Assembly (NCBI GenBank): GCA_017453335.1
Contig: JAFTKI010000015.1
Coordinates: 1 to 37,151, forward strand
Length of the DNA: 37,151 bases
Reading direction: 5' to 3'
Source: Clostridia bacterium
GTDB taxonomy: Bacteria > Bacillota_A > Clostridia > Oscillospirales > CAG-272
Positions within the stretch are counted from its first letter, which is position 1. Each line of letters begins with the position of its first letter. This document shows positions 1 through 7,696 of the stretch, piece after piece. Both the position numbers and the translations under genes were made by a program. The notes beneath the pieces are model-generated. The model was not told where the DNA came from. It searched no databases and saw nothing but the letters and a program-made list of their open reading frames with translations.

Positions 1-14
1 GTCGCGTGCTGTGA

Positions 15-437
15 GGCACGGCAAAGCTGTTTGGATGCGGCAAGCGTCCGATCCCGTTTTTAAAAAGACCCCGCAACGGGCGGAGTTTTGATCCCTCGTT
101 GCGTTCGGCGGCGCGCGCGGCGCATTACCGCGCGTTCAAGGATGCACACCCCACCTATCGCGGGGGCCCTGCCACCTATTCCTGGCTGGATGAGGCACGT
201 GGCGTGACTAAGACCCTGCTGAGCTCGGGTGCGCCCGAGGGGATCGCCATTCCCGTGCGGCTCTATGCCGCCGAGCACGATCGGCTCGTGCAGTCAGCAC
301 CGCAAAAGGAGTTTATCGCGCGCGTGCAACAGGGCGAATATATCCTCGTCCGCGGCGCGGAGCACGAGATCTTCGGCGCAGTCGATGCCGTGTCGCACCC
401 CTTTTTCGAGAGCGTATTGGACTTTTTTGAGGCGTGA
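15..437 (+). CDS. Alpha/beta hydrolase, lysophospholipase/monoacylglycerol lipase-like, C-terminal part (5' truncated, likely frameshifted)
   Basis: The visible frame is the C-terminal half of an alpha/beta hydrolase of the PldB/YtpA type, enzymes that cleave acyl esters of lysolipids or monoacylglycerols. The family pattern is seen in the stretch KDAHPTYRGGPATYSWL (cap region just before the core resumes), in the acidic member of the triad within AEHDRLV, and in the catalytic histidine within GAEHEIF near the end. The nucleophile Gly-x-Ser-x-Gly elbow would lie upstream of the window. The frame is open only from base 15, because a TGA lies in phase at 12-14, while a different phase is open across the first bases; this suggests a one-base frameshift or sequencing error close to the window edge. 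A strong hairpin terminator follows the stop. The family call is fairly secure; whether the gene is intact cannot be judged. Confidence 0.7.
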   Translation, partial: GTAKLFGCGKRPIPFLKRPRNGRSFDPSLRSAARAAHYRAFKDAHPTYRGGPATYSWLDEARGVTKTLLSSGAPEGIAIPVRLYAAEHDRLVQSAPQKEFIARVQQGEYILVRGAEHEIFGAVDAVSHPFFESVLDFFEA

Positions 438-460
438 AAAACCCGTCAAACGGCTATTAA

Positions 461-494
461 AGCAAAAAGCACCCCAAACGGGGTGCTTTTTGCT
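461..494 (+). terminator. Bidirectional intrinsic terminator after the hydrolase
   Basis: A perfect 15-bp inverted repeat (461-475 with 480-494) has an AAAC loop, with A-tract and T-tract forming the outer stem. It can terminate on either strand. On the minus strand it would end any transcript running through the structured element at 498-623. Confidence 0.85.
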
Positions 495-497
495 ATT

Positions 498-638
498 GGG
501 GTGAGATTTCCTAAACATTTGAAGCCACGCAATAGCGCAGCGGTTGCCGGGACCGCGCGCACCGATGTAGCTCGAAATTTGATGGAAGGCGCGCGTTTGG
601 GTTCAGAATCCCATATCTCACCCAAGAGGGGTGCTTTT
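498..638. other. Structured intergenic element of unknown identity, flanked by short direct repeats
   Basis: A 9-bp perfect pairing (GGGTGAGAT at 499-507 with ATCTCACCC at 615-623) closes about 107 bases. Inside it are a hairpin GCGGT/ACCGC, a GC-only pairing (CGCGCGC with GCGCGCG), and a TGGG/CCCA hairpin. On the plus strand the closing 3' strand can instead pair in CACCC-AAGAG-GGGTG followed by CTTTT, so two exclusive folds exist, as in an attenuator. GGGGTGCTTTT occurs on both sides (480-490 and 628-638). I recognise no riboswitch or tRNA in it. It could be an RNA element on either strand or a small dispersed repeat; the local sequence cannot decide. Confidence 0.4.
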
Positions 639-713
639 ACCATGTTAGAATTAAGCTGAACTAACAAAAATCGATCATTCCTTAACGATTCTGAGGAAAA
701 ATTCAAAAAGCCC

Positions 714-742
714 TTGTAAAACAAAGAGTTATTTGATATAAT
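714..742 (+). promoter_or_regulatory. Promoter for the membrane protein-metG-tatD run
   Basis: TTGTAA at 714-719 is followed after 17 bases by TATAAT at 737-742; a second overlapping TATAAT lies at 742-747. It is about 40 bases upstream of the TTG start of the next gene. Confidence 0.65.
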
Positions 743-785
743 ATAATGTAACGATCTGTAGTTCTCGGAAAGGAGGCACGATACC

Positions 786-1559
786 TTGAAAGTACCCGAA
801 AAATATCCGAATAGCCGAGCGCTGCGCACCGAGGCATCCGAGCTTCTTTCCATGAACGGCAATCGGCTCAAGCTGATCGAGGCATTGATCCTGTGTCTGC
901 TTTTGGTACCGCTCTATTGCAGCGTGTACAATCTTATCGCATTTGCCGCCACCGAATTTGTGATGGTTCCGTCTTTGGTTTGGACGTGGATCCGGAACGG
1001 TACAAGCTTTTTTATCACGCTTTTGCTGACGCTTCCGTTGATCTTGGGAGTGTTTGGAATGGCCGCGCGAATGCAACGCGGAGAAGATACGGTGCTGATC
1101 GATCTTTTCGCGCCGTTTACTTCCTGGTCTCGCTATATGTCTGCAGTCTGGCTTTCCTGGAAGATCCTTTGGATCCCGTCGCTTGCCGCTCTTTTGATGT
1201 GGGGGAGCGTGGGACTGTTTGATGCATTACTGATCAGCGATGCGCAGTCGGCAACAATGCTGGGATGGTTTACCGCCTCCGTTTTCGGTATTCTTGGGCT
1301 GTTTTTCATGATGCGCCGCTTTACCGCGATTGCTGCGGCAATCAACGGACAGCCGAGCGTGAGCCCAACAAAGCCGCTTTCGGGTTGGAAACGCTACAAG
1401 CACTGTGACCGCTTTTGGCGAATGTATCTTGTGCGTATCCTTTTGGGGATCCTTTCAATGGGTGTTCTGCTTTTGCTGGACGTGATCCCCGAAATGCTGA
1501 TTGCATATTTCCGCTATTACAACTATATGAATGACAATGATGTTACATCGGAGGAATAA
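786..1559 (+). CDS. Multi-spanning membrane protein, unknown function (possibly DUF975-like)
   Basis: The protein has 257 residues with a short polar N-terminus, then about five or six hydrophobic segments: roughly 30-55, 70-92, 115-140, 155-175 and 212-235, and an acidic C-terminal tail ending in DNDVTSEE. The start is the TTG at 786, chosen because AAAGGAGG at 769-776 sits nine bases upstream. The early motif LRTEASELLSMNGNRLKLIEA resembles the entry region of DUF975-type integral membrane proteins, but I cannot confirm this. Its stop lies four bases before the metG start, and GGAGG for metG lies inside its last codons, so the two genes are probably co-translated. No catalytic motif is visible and no function is proposed. 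Confidence 0.75.
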   Translation: MKVPEKYPNSRALRTEASELLSMNGNRLKLIEALILCLLLVPLYCSVYNLIAFAATEFVMVPSLVWTWIRNGTSFFITLLLTLPLILGVFGMAARMQRGEDTVLIDLFAPFTSWSRYMSAVWLSWKILWIPSLAALLMWGSVGLFDALLISDAQSATMLGWFTASVFGILGLFFMMRRFTAIAAAINGQPSVSPTKPLSGWKRYKHCDRFWRMYLVRILLGILSMGVLLLLDVIPEMLIAYFRYYNYMNDNDVTSEE

Positions 1560-1563
1560 AAAG

Positions 1564-3534
1564 ATGAGTGAAAAATTTTATATGACAACTGCGATTGCAT
1601 ACGGCTCCAAGAAACCGCACTTCGGCAACACCTATGAAGCGATCATGACCGACGCGATGGCACGCTACCGCCGAGAGATGGGCTATGATGTTTTTATGTG
1701 TACGGGTACCGACGAGCACGGACAGAAGATCGAGGAGCTGGCCCGCGAGGCAGGCATCACGCCCAAGGCATACGTTGACAACGTAGCAGGTGAGATCAGA
1801 GCACTCTGGGATCATATGAATGTCAAATACGATCATTTTATCCGTACCACCGATGATTATCATGAAACGGCTGTAAAAAAGATCTTTACGCGCTTCTACA
1901 ATCAAGGCGATATCTACAAAAGCCGCTACGAGGGCTGGTACTGCGTTCCCTGTGAGTCCTTCTTTACCGATACACAGGCTGTGGATTGCAAGTGCCCCGA
2001 CTGCGGACGTGACGTGCAAAGAGCAAGCGAGGAGGCTTATTTCTTCAATATGAAGAAGTATGCAGACCGCTTGATGGAGTATATCGAGGCACATCCCGAG
2101 TTCATTGAGCCCGAGAGCCGCAAAAAGGAGATCATCAACAACTTCCTCAAGGCAGGCTTGCAGGATCTTTGTGTTTCGCGCACCTCCTTTACTTGGGGTA
2201 TTCCCGTGGAGATCGATCCCAAGCACGTTACCTACGTTTGGCTGGATGCGTTGACCAACTATATCACAGCTTTGGGTTACGATCCCGATAAGAGCTTTGA
2301 GGAGCAGAGCGAAAAGTTCAAGAAATATTGGCCTGCCGATGTGCATATCATCGGTAAGGATATCATCCGCTTCCACACCATCTATTGGCCGATCTTCCTT
2401 ATGGCTCTTGATCTGCCTCTGCCCAAAAAGGTGTTTGCTCATCCGTGGTTTAATTTTGGCATGGATAAGATGTCCAAATCGCGCGGAAACGTGATCTATG
2501 CCGACAAGCTTGCAGAAAAATTCACGGTTGACGGCGTTCGTTACTATGCGCTTGCCGAAATGCCTTACGCAAACGATGGATCGATCACGTACGAAAATGT
2601 GATCAAGCGCTTCAACACCGATCTGGTCAATAATCTCGGCAACCTTGTCAAGCGTACTTTGGATATGCAGAAAAAGTATTTTGGCGGTGAGATCCAGGCA
2701 CCTGTTGCCAAGGACGCTCTGGACGATGAGGTCGTTGCGGCATGCGTGAAGGCATACGAACAGGTTGTTGAGAACATGAACGGCTACCGCGTAGCAGACG
2801 CATTGGAGGAGATCTTCACAATGCTCTCTCGCGCAAACAAGTATATTGATGAGACCACTCCCTGGACGCTGGCGAAGGACGAGAGTCAACGCGCACGCCT
2901 TGGTACGGTGCTTTACACGCTTCTGGAGGCAATCCGTTGGGGTGCAGTTCTCCTGGCTCCCTTCATTCCCGAAACGGCAGAGGAGATCCTTTCCGAGCTG
3001 AATGCCGATGCAACGGGATATGCGTCGATCGGTACGGCAGAAAAATTCGGTGCGTTGAGCGCAGGAGCAACCGTTAAGGATTCCAAGGTTTTGTTTGCCC
3101 GCATGGACGAAGCGAAGGTTTTGGCAGAGTTTGAAGCCGAGCGTCAAAAGCAGGTTGCGGCGGCTGAGGCTGCAGCAAAGGCGGCAGAGATCCCCGAAAA
3201 GCCCGAGGGATGCGCACTGATCGGCATCGAGGACTTCATGGGCGTAGAGCTGCGCTCCGCAAAGATTCTGGAGTGCGAAAAGGTTCCGAAGGCAAAGAAA
3301 CTGCTGAAATTGAAGGTCGATCTCGGCTACGAGCAAAGACAGGTCGTTTCGGGAATTGCCAAATGGTATGCTCCCGAGGATCTGATCGGCAAAAAGATCA
3401 TTCTTGTGGCAAATCTCAAGCCCGCAACGCTTTGCGGCATCGAATCCAACGGCATGATCCTTGCCTCGGGTGAGGAGACCGTTCGTGTGGTATTCCTTGC
3501 AGAGGATACGCCTTTGGGTGAAAGAATCAGATAA
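1564..3534 (+). CDS. metG: Methionyl-tRNA synthetase
   Basis: This class I synthetase charges tRNA-Met, including the initiator, with methionine in the cytoplasm. The HIGH signature appears as HFGN at residues 19-22 after the typical opening YMTTAIAY, and KMSKS lies at 302-306. A zinc knuckle with four cysteines (CVPC and CKCPDC) sits around 125-145. The C-terminal 105 residues form the EMAPII/Trbp111-like tRNA-binding domain (IEDFMGVELRSAKILE, then VSGIAKWY and LVANLKPATLCGIESNGMIL), which dimerises many bacterial MetRS; the total of 656 residues fits this long form. The start at 1564 has GGAGG eight bases upstream; an upstream in-frame ATG at 1531 lies inside the preceding gene and is unlikely. 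A spacer-rich Ala/Glu linker joins the anticodon domain to the Trbp111 domain. Confidence 0.97.
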   Translation: MSEKFYMTTAIAYGSKKPHFGNTYEAIMTDAMARYRREMGYDVFMCTGTDEHGQKIEELAREAGITPKAYVDNVAGEIRALWDHMNVKYDHFIRTTDDYHETAVKKIFTRFYNQGDIYKSRYEGWYCVPCESFFTDTQAVDCKCPDCGRDVQRASEEAYFFNMKKYADRLMEYIEAHPEFIEPESRKKEIINNFLKAGLQDLCVSRTSFTWGIPVEIDPKHVTYVWLDALTNYITALGYDPDKSFEEQSEKFKKYWPADVHIIGKDIIRFHTIYWPIFLMALDLPLPKKVFAHPWFNFGMDKMSKSRGNVIYADKLAEKFTVDGVRYYALAEMPYANDGSITYENVIKRFNTDLVNNLGNLVKRTLDMQKKYFGGEIQAPVAKDALDDEVVAACVKAYEQVVENMNGYRVADALEEIFTMLSRANKYIDETTPWTLAKDESQRARLGTVLYTLLEAIRWGAVLLAPFIPETAEEILSELNADATGYASIGTAEKFGALSAGATVKDSKVLFARMDEAKVLAEFEAERQKQVAAAEAAAKAAEIPEKPEGCALIGIEDFMGVELRSAKILECEKVPKAKKLLKLKVDLGYEQRQVVSGIAKWYAPEDLIGKKIILVANLKPATLCGIESNGMILASGEETVRVVFLAEDTPLGERIR

Positions 3535-3544
3535 TCTGTATAAA

Positions 3545-3584
3545 GGGAGGATCACTTTGCCAAAAGAGATCCTCCCCGATTTTT
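3545..3584 (+). terminator. Hairpin terminator or attenuator between metG and tatD
   Basis: GGGAGGATC at 3545-3553 pairs perfectly with GATCCTCCC at 3568-3576, followed by CGATTTTTA. It lies only 22 bases before the tatD start and no promoter fits between, so it probably reduces rather than abolishes tatD expression. Confidence 0.7.
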
Positions 3585-3606
3585 ATCAAACAGGGGAGAG
3601 CAAAAA

Positions 3607-4410
3607 TTGAAGATATTCGATACACACGCACATTATTATGACCGCCGTTTCGCGGAAAACAGCGCGGACGAAATCCTCGAGCAGATCATGCCCGATCCCG
3701 TTTGCGCAATTATAAATGTGGGAACAAACTGTGAAAATTCCCGCATTGCGATAGAACAGGCGGCAAAATACGAGGGAATGTACGCCGCGATCGGTATTCA
3801 TCCCGGCGATTGCCACGCGATCGAAAATGCGGATGCGGCACTTGCCATGCTGGATACCATGCTTGGCGATTGGGAAAGCCGCAAGCGCGACAAGATCGTG
3901 GCACTTGGCGAGATCGGTTTGGATTATTATTGGCAGGAATATGACGGAATTCCCATGGACAAACAAAAAGAGGCGTACTTTTTTGATGCGCAAATGGAGC
4001 TTGCCGAAAAGCATGTGATCCCCGTGCTGATCCACGACAGAGATGCCCACGGTGATTGCTTTGAAACGATCCTGCGCCACCCAAACGTCAAGGGTGTTCT
4101 GCACAGCTACAGCGGCAGTGCCGAGATGGCAAGGGAATTGGTGAGAAGAGGCTGGTATATCTCGTTTTCGGGAACCTTGACCTTCAAGAACGCCACGCGG
4201 GTTCGTGAAGCGGCACTTGCGGTTCCGCGCGACCGACTCCTGATCGAAACCGACGCTCCGTATCTGGCACCGCATCCGCACCGCGGAAAGCTCAATCACT
4301 CGGGACTTTTGGTGCATAGCCTTGAAACGCTTGCCGTTCTTTGGAATTGTACTCCCGAGGAGGCGGCGGAGCAAACTTTTGAGAACGCAGAACGGTTCTT
4401 TTTTGGTTGA
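3607..4410 (+). CDS. tatD: TatD family metal-dependent DNase/hydrolase
   Basis: TatD proteins are TIM-barrel metal hydrolases of the amidohydrolase superfamily with 3'-5' exonuclease activity, linked to repair of oxidative DNA damage. All expected metal ligands are seen: His7 and His9 in DTHAHYYD, the glutamate in LGEIGLDYYW, a histidine in PVLIHDRDAHGD, another in GVLHSYSGS, and the aspartate in ETDAPYLAPHPHRGK. Length (267 residues) is standard. The start is TTG at 3607 with AGGGGAG eight bases upstream. The gene follows metG, a very common order in Firmicutes (metS-yabD), which supports the call, although a hairpin separates the two here. Confidence 0.93.
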   Translation: MKIFDTHAHYYDRRFAENSADEILEQIMPDPVCAIINVGTNCENSRIAIEQAAKYEGMYAAIGIHPGDCHAIENADAALAMLDTMLGDWESRKRDKIVALGEIGLDYYWQEYDGIPMDKQKEAYFFDAQMELAEKHVIPVLIHDRDAHGDCFETILRHPNVKGVLHSYSGSAEMARELVRRGWYISFSGTLTFKNATRVREAALAVPRDRLLIETDAPYLAPHPHRGKLNHSGLLVHSLETLAVLWNCTPEEAAEQTFENAERFFFG

Positions 4411-4481
4411 TTTTTGTTAAAAATAAACAAAAAACTTCTTTATAATTCTACGCTCTGTATCGAAAAAGTTGAAAAAATTAC

Positions 4482-4510
4482 TTGAAAAATAATCCTTTGT
4501 ATTGTATAAT
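4482..4510 (+). promoter_or_regulatory. Promoter of the EF-G-like gene
   Basis: TTGAAA at 4482-4487, a 17-base spacer and TATAAT at 4505-4510. The transcript would have a leader of about 95 bases before the ATG at 4613. That leader contains two nested pairings: GTGGTC (4519-4524) with GACCGC (4571-4576) and GCTGTTT (4536-4542) with AAACAGC (4562-4568). Confidence 0.75.
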
Positions 4511-4612
4511 AAAAGAAAGTGGTCAAGAATTTTCGGCTGTTTCGGTTGAAAAAAAGACGGAAAACAGCAAGACCGCTTAATCGAATGAAAGGTACTCAAA
4601 AGGATTACTACA

Positions 4613-6661
4613 ATGGCTAAGATTGAAACAAAGAACATCAGAAATATTGCATTGCTCGGACATGGCGGATCGGGAAAGACCTCCTTGGCAGAGGCTATGC
4701 TGTTTATTACGGGCGAAACCGATCGCTTGGGCAACACCACCGCAGGCAACACTGTTTGCGACTATGATGCAGAGGAAAACGCAAGAAAGATTTCTATTTC
4801 TGCAGCGATTGCGCCGATGATGTGGAAGAACGTGAAGATCAACGTCATTGACACTCCCGGTTATCTCGATTTTTCGGGCGAAGTTGTGCAGGCAATGCGT
4901 GTTGCCGATAGCGCGATCATCACCATCGACGGTAAGGCGGGAATCGAGGTTGGAACCGAGCTGGCATGGGATTATGCCGAGGCTGCAGGTCTGCCCCGCG
5001 CATTCTTTATCAATAAATTTGACGACAATGAGGCTCGTTTTGCACGCGTTCTCGACTCGTTGCACCTGACCTTTGGTAAGCAGGTATGTCCCTTGACCAT
5101 TCCGATGGTTAAGAACGGCGAGGTTGTGGGTGTTATCGACCTGATCGATGAAACCGCACACGTATTTGATAACAACGGACGTCACAGCGTTGAGTTGATT
5201 CCCGAGGAATCGATGGAAGCGGTTGCAAAGTACCGCGATATGCTGATGGAGGCTGTTGCCAGCACCGATGAGGAACTGATGATGAAGTTCTTTGAGGGCG
5301 AAGAGATCACACACATGGAAGCTATCAACGCAGTTCACGAGGGTATCATCCACGGTGACCTTGTTCCCGTATTCTGCGGCGCGGCTACCAAGCTGTGGGG
5401 CGTTTGGACGATGCTGGATAAGATCACCGAATCCTTCCCGCGTCACACCGCAAAGAAGAACGAAATGCTGGCAAACGGCGACGAGATGGAGATCAATCCC
5501 GACGGTGAGCCCGCAATCTTCGTATTCAAAACGGTTGCCGACCCGTTCGTTGGTAAAATGTCCTTCTTCAAGGTTATGAACGGCACCGTTAAGCGTGATC
5601 TGACTCTGCGCAACGCAACTACGGGCGACAGCGAAAAGCTTTCACACATCTATGTGATGAAGGGCAAGAAGCAGACCGAGGTTGACGAGCTGTCTTGCGG
5701 TGATATCGGTATGGTTGCAAAGCTGTCCAACACCAACACCAACGATACCTTGACCTGGAACAATGATTTTGCATACAGCAATATTGAGTATCCCACGCCT
5801 TATCTTGTAAAGGTGATGATCCCCGTGTCCAAGGGGGACGAGGGCAAGATCTCGCAGAGTATTTCCAAGATGGCAGAAGAAGATTACACCATTCGTTTTG
5901 AGAATGATGCAGAAACCAAGCAGCTTTTGATCTACGGCTTGGGTGACGTACATCTGTCGGTTCTGTCGGCAAGATTGAAGAGCCGCTTCGGACTCAACGT
6001 TCGTTTTGATACTCCCAAGGTAGCATACCGCGAAAAGATCACCAAGTCGGTTGACGTGGAAGGTAAGCACAAGAAGCAGAACGGCGGTTCCGGTCAGTAC
6101 GGTCACGTTAAGATGCGCTTCGCTCCCGGTGAGGGCGAGGGCTTGACCTTTACCGTATCGGTAGTAGGCGGAACCGTTCCGAAGAACTTCAACCCCGCAG
6201 TTGAAAAGGGTATTCAGGATTCGATGGCAAAGGGTGCTTACGGTTATCCGATGGTTTGCCTGGCAGCAGACCTGTACGATGGCTCTTACCATGCCGTTGA
6301 CTCGGATGAATTGTCGTTCAAGACCGCCGCATCCTTGGCGTACAAGAAGGCACTTGAATTGGCAGGTCCCGTACTGCTTGAGCCTGTAGGCGATATGGCA
6401 ATCACGGTTCCCGAATCGCTGGTGGGCGACGTAATGGGCGACCTGAACAAGCGTCGCGGAAGTGTAATGGGCATGGAGCCTGCGCAGAAGAAGGGCTATA
6501 CCGTGGTTCAAGCGGTTGCTCCCAAGGCAGAGCTGATGGATTATCCGATCATTCTCCGCGCAATGACGCAGGGACGCGGCTCTTATGAGTACAAGGTAAC
6601 CGGCTACGATGTCGTTCCCGGTAATATCACCGCAAAGGTAATTGCCGAGAATAAAGAATAA
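4613..6661 (+). CDS. Elongation factor G-like translational GTPase (EF-G paralogue)
   Basis: The protein has the full five-domain EF-G architecture in 682 residues. The G domain carries GHGGSGKTS at 16-24 (P loop), DTPGYLDF (G3) and NKFD in place of the usual NKMD/NKxD of G4, followed by domain II, domains III/V and a domain IV region around HKKQNGGSGQYGHVKMRF. The N-terminal pattern KNIRNIALLGHGGSGKTSL and the divergent switch regions match the EF-G2/EF-G-like group common in Clostridia, which exists next to the canonical fusA of the str operon; canonical EF-G opens with NIGI-AHIDAGKTT. Its role may be a specialised translocase or recycling factor; this is inference. It is monocistronic with its own promoter, structured leader and terminator, and is not beside rpsL/rpsG/tuf, consistent with a paralogue. 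Confidence 0.88.
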   Translation: MAKIETKNIRNIALLGHGGSGKTSLAEAMLFITGETDRLGNTTAGNTVCDYDAEENARKISISAAIAPMMWKNVKINVIDTPGYLDFSGEVVQAMRVADSAIITIDGKAGIEVGTELAWDYAEAAGLPRAFFINKFDDNEARFARVLDSLHLTFGKQVCPLTIPMVKNGEVVGVIDLIDETAHVFDNNGRHSVELIPEESMEAVAKYRDMLMEAVASTDEELMMKFFEGEEITHMEAINAVHEGIIHGDLVPVFCGAATKLWGVWTMLDKITESFPRHTAKKNEMLANGDEMEINPDGEPAIFVFKTVADPFVGKMSFFKVMNGTVKRDLTLRNATTGDSEKLSHIYVMKGKKQTEVDELSCGDIGMVAKLSNTNTNDTLTWNNDFAYSNIEYPTPYLVKVMIPVSKGDEGKISQSISKMAEEDYTIRFENDAETKQLLIYGLGDVHLSVLSARLKSRFGLNVRFDTPKVAYREKITKSVDVEGKHKKQNGGSGQYGHVKMRFAPGEGEGLTFTVSVVGGTVPKNFNPAVEKGIQDSMAKGAYGYPMVCLAADLYDGSYHAVDSDELSFKTAASLAYKKALELAGPVLLEPVGDMAITVPESLVGDVMGDLNKRRGSVMGMEPAQKKGYTVVQAVAPKAELMDYPIILRAMTQGRGSYEYKVTGYDVVPGNITAKVIAENKE

Positions 6662-6679
6662 TTTTATATAAAACAGAAG

Positions 6680-6716
6680 GAGAGGAAGGATTTTAGGTCC
6701 TTCCTCTCTCATTTTT
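6680..6716 (+). terminator. Terminator after the EF-G-like gene
   Basis: GAGAGGAAGGA at 6680-6690 pairs perfectly over 11 bp with TCCTTCCTCTC at 6698-6708, followed by ATTTTTCC. The convergent AraC gene ends at 6709, so the hairpin may serve both. Confidence 0.85.
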
Positions 6717-7566
6717 CCTCTTCTTTTTGGCCGGCGTCGCGGATTTTCAAAATCGTGGAACGGTATTCTGCAGGGCTCATTCCGATATGGCGGCGAAAGG
6801 CGCGCGCAAAGTAGGAGGCACTTTCAAAGCCGCAACGTTTTCCGATCTCCTGGATCTCCAGTCGTTCATCGGCAAGCATTTGCTGTGCTTTTTTGCAGCG
6901 CGTCCGATTGACGTAGGCAACGAAAGGGTAGCCCGTATATCTGTGAAATTCGCGCGACAAATAGTATTTGCTGATCCCCACAAAGGCGGCAACCTCCTCC
7001 AAGGAAAAGTCTCTGTCGTAGGCAGCGCGGATGTAGTCGATGGCTTGCTTGGTATAGGCGGCACCGCGATCGTGGCGGTCATTTTGCTCCGATGGGCGGC
7101 TGTGATGCGTGCTGAGCAGCACCAATAGCTGCAATACCAGACTACGGATTGTCAGTGTTTTATAAGGCGCCTCCTCGGGCGATTCGTATGCAGAGTTCAG
7201 CTCGTTCATCAACTCCCGCACCCGCTCGTCCTCGATCTTTAGTTGATAGGTGATCTTGTTGCTGTCAAAGCCGTTGGCAAGACAGAAGGAGCGGTCAACG
7301 ATCAGATATCTGTGGAACATTCTGTTCTCGCCTCCTGCTAAGGCGTGCAGGTGGTTGGAGTTGATCATCACAATGTCGCCTGCGCAAACCGACAAAACAT
7401 GCCCGTTCACCGAGATCGAGCCGTTGCCCTCTGTGATGTGAATGATCTCGATGTTTTCGTGCCAGTTGGATGATCCGAACCGATGATTGGTCGGTCGCTC
7501 CGATCTTGACTTGAAAATAAACGGAAGCGGCGCGTCCTCTAAGTGGTGATTTTCATATTGACTCAC
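6709..7566 (-). CDS. AraC family transcriptional regulator with N-terminal cupin
   Basis: A 285-residue regulator. The N-terminal ~150 residues form a cupin-like sensor (WHENIEIIHITEGNGSI, then GDIVMINSNHLHAL), and the C-terminal ~100 residues carry two helix-turn-helix units, the first around FSLEEVAAFVGISKYYLSREF and the second ending in the AraC signature GFESASYFARAFRRHIGMSPAEYR. The GTG start at 7566 was chosen because GGAGG stands eight bases upstream; a TTG seven codons earlier lacks a site. It is divergent from an isomerase/dehydrogenase pair, and the intergenic palindrome at 7628-7646 is the obvious candidate operator. The likely ligand is a sugar or sugar derivative; this is inferred only from the neighbours. 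Confidence 0.93.
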   Translation of the reverse strand: MSQYENHHLEDAPLPFIFKSRSERPTNHRFGSSNWHENIEIIHITEGNGSISVNGHVLSVCAGDIVMINSNHLHALAGGENRMFHRYLIVDRSFCLANGFDSNKITYQLKIEDERVRELMNELNSAYESPEEAPYKTLTIRSLVLQLLVLLSTHHSRPSEQNDRHDRGAAYTKQAIDYIRAAYDRDFSLEEVAAFVGISKYYLSREFHRYTGYPFVAYVNRTRCKKAQQMLADERLEIQEIGKRCGFESASYFARAFRRHIGMSPAEYRSTILKIRDAGQKEEEK

Positions 7567-7617
7567 GGTTAAATCCTCCGTTCGCAAAAATATGGTATCA
7601 ATCGCAAGAATGTATCA

Positions 7618-7646
7618 TTGACAACCAATTATACACCCTGTATAAT
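7618..7646 (+). promoter_or_regulatory. Promoter of the isomerase-dehydrogenase pair, overlapping the regulator promoter
   Basis: A perfect consensus: TTGACA at 7618-7623, 17-base spacer, TATAAT at 7641-7646. Its -10 box forms one arm of the palindrome ATTATACA-CCC-TGTATAAT (7628-7646). Confidence 0.88.
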
Positions 7647-7657
7647 AGAATTGTCAA
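7628..7657 (-). promoter_or_regulatory. Promoter of the AraC regulator, superimposed on the divergent promoter
   Basis: On the minus strand TTGACA occupies 7657-7652 and TATAAT 7633-7628 with an 18-base spacer. The -10 boxes of the two opposing promoters are the two arms of one perfect 8-bp palindrome, and TTGACAA/TTGTCAA form an outer inverted repeat. Polymerase binding at the two promoters must be mutually exclusive. Confidence 0.8.
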
Positions 7658-7696
7658 CAAGAAATTTCAATTTTGTGTGGTTGAAGGAGAATTTTT

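Noticed and set aside
498..623. A tRNA with acceptor GGGTGAG/CTCACCC and T-loop-like GGTTCAGAATCC
   Set aside because: The T-stem would not abut the acceptor stem, no anticodon arm of the right size is seen, and no CCA or discriminator context follows.
446..871. A 141-residue minus-strand frame across the structured element and terminator
   Set aside because: No ribosome site, runs through a perfect terminator palindrome and the promoter of the next gene. Kept only as part of the argument about the element at 498-638.
1543..3555. A 670-residue open frame on the minus strand opposite metG
   Set aside because: No ribosome site; it mirrors the codon bias of metG, which has full synthetase motifs. 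The same applies to the long antisense frames opposite the EF-G-like gene, the topoisomerase, dnaE and the hydrolase.
3545..3584. A riboswitch between metG and tatD
   Set aside because: Only 72 bases separate the genes and a simple hairpin with U-run accounts for it.
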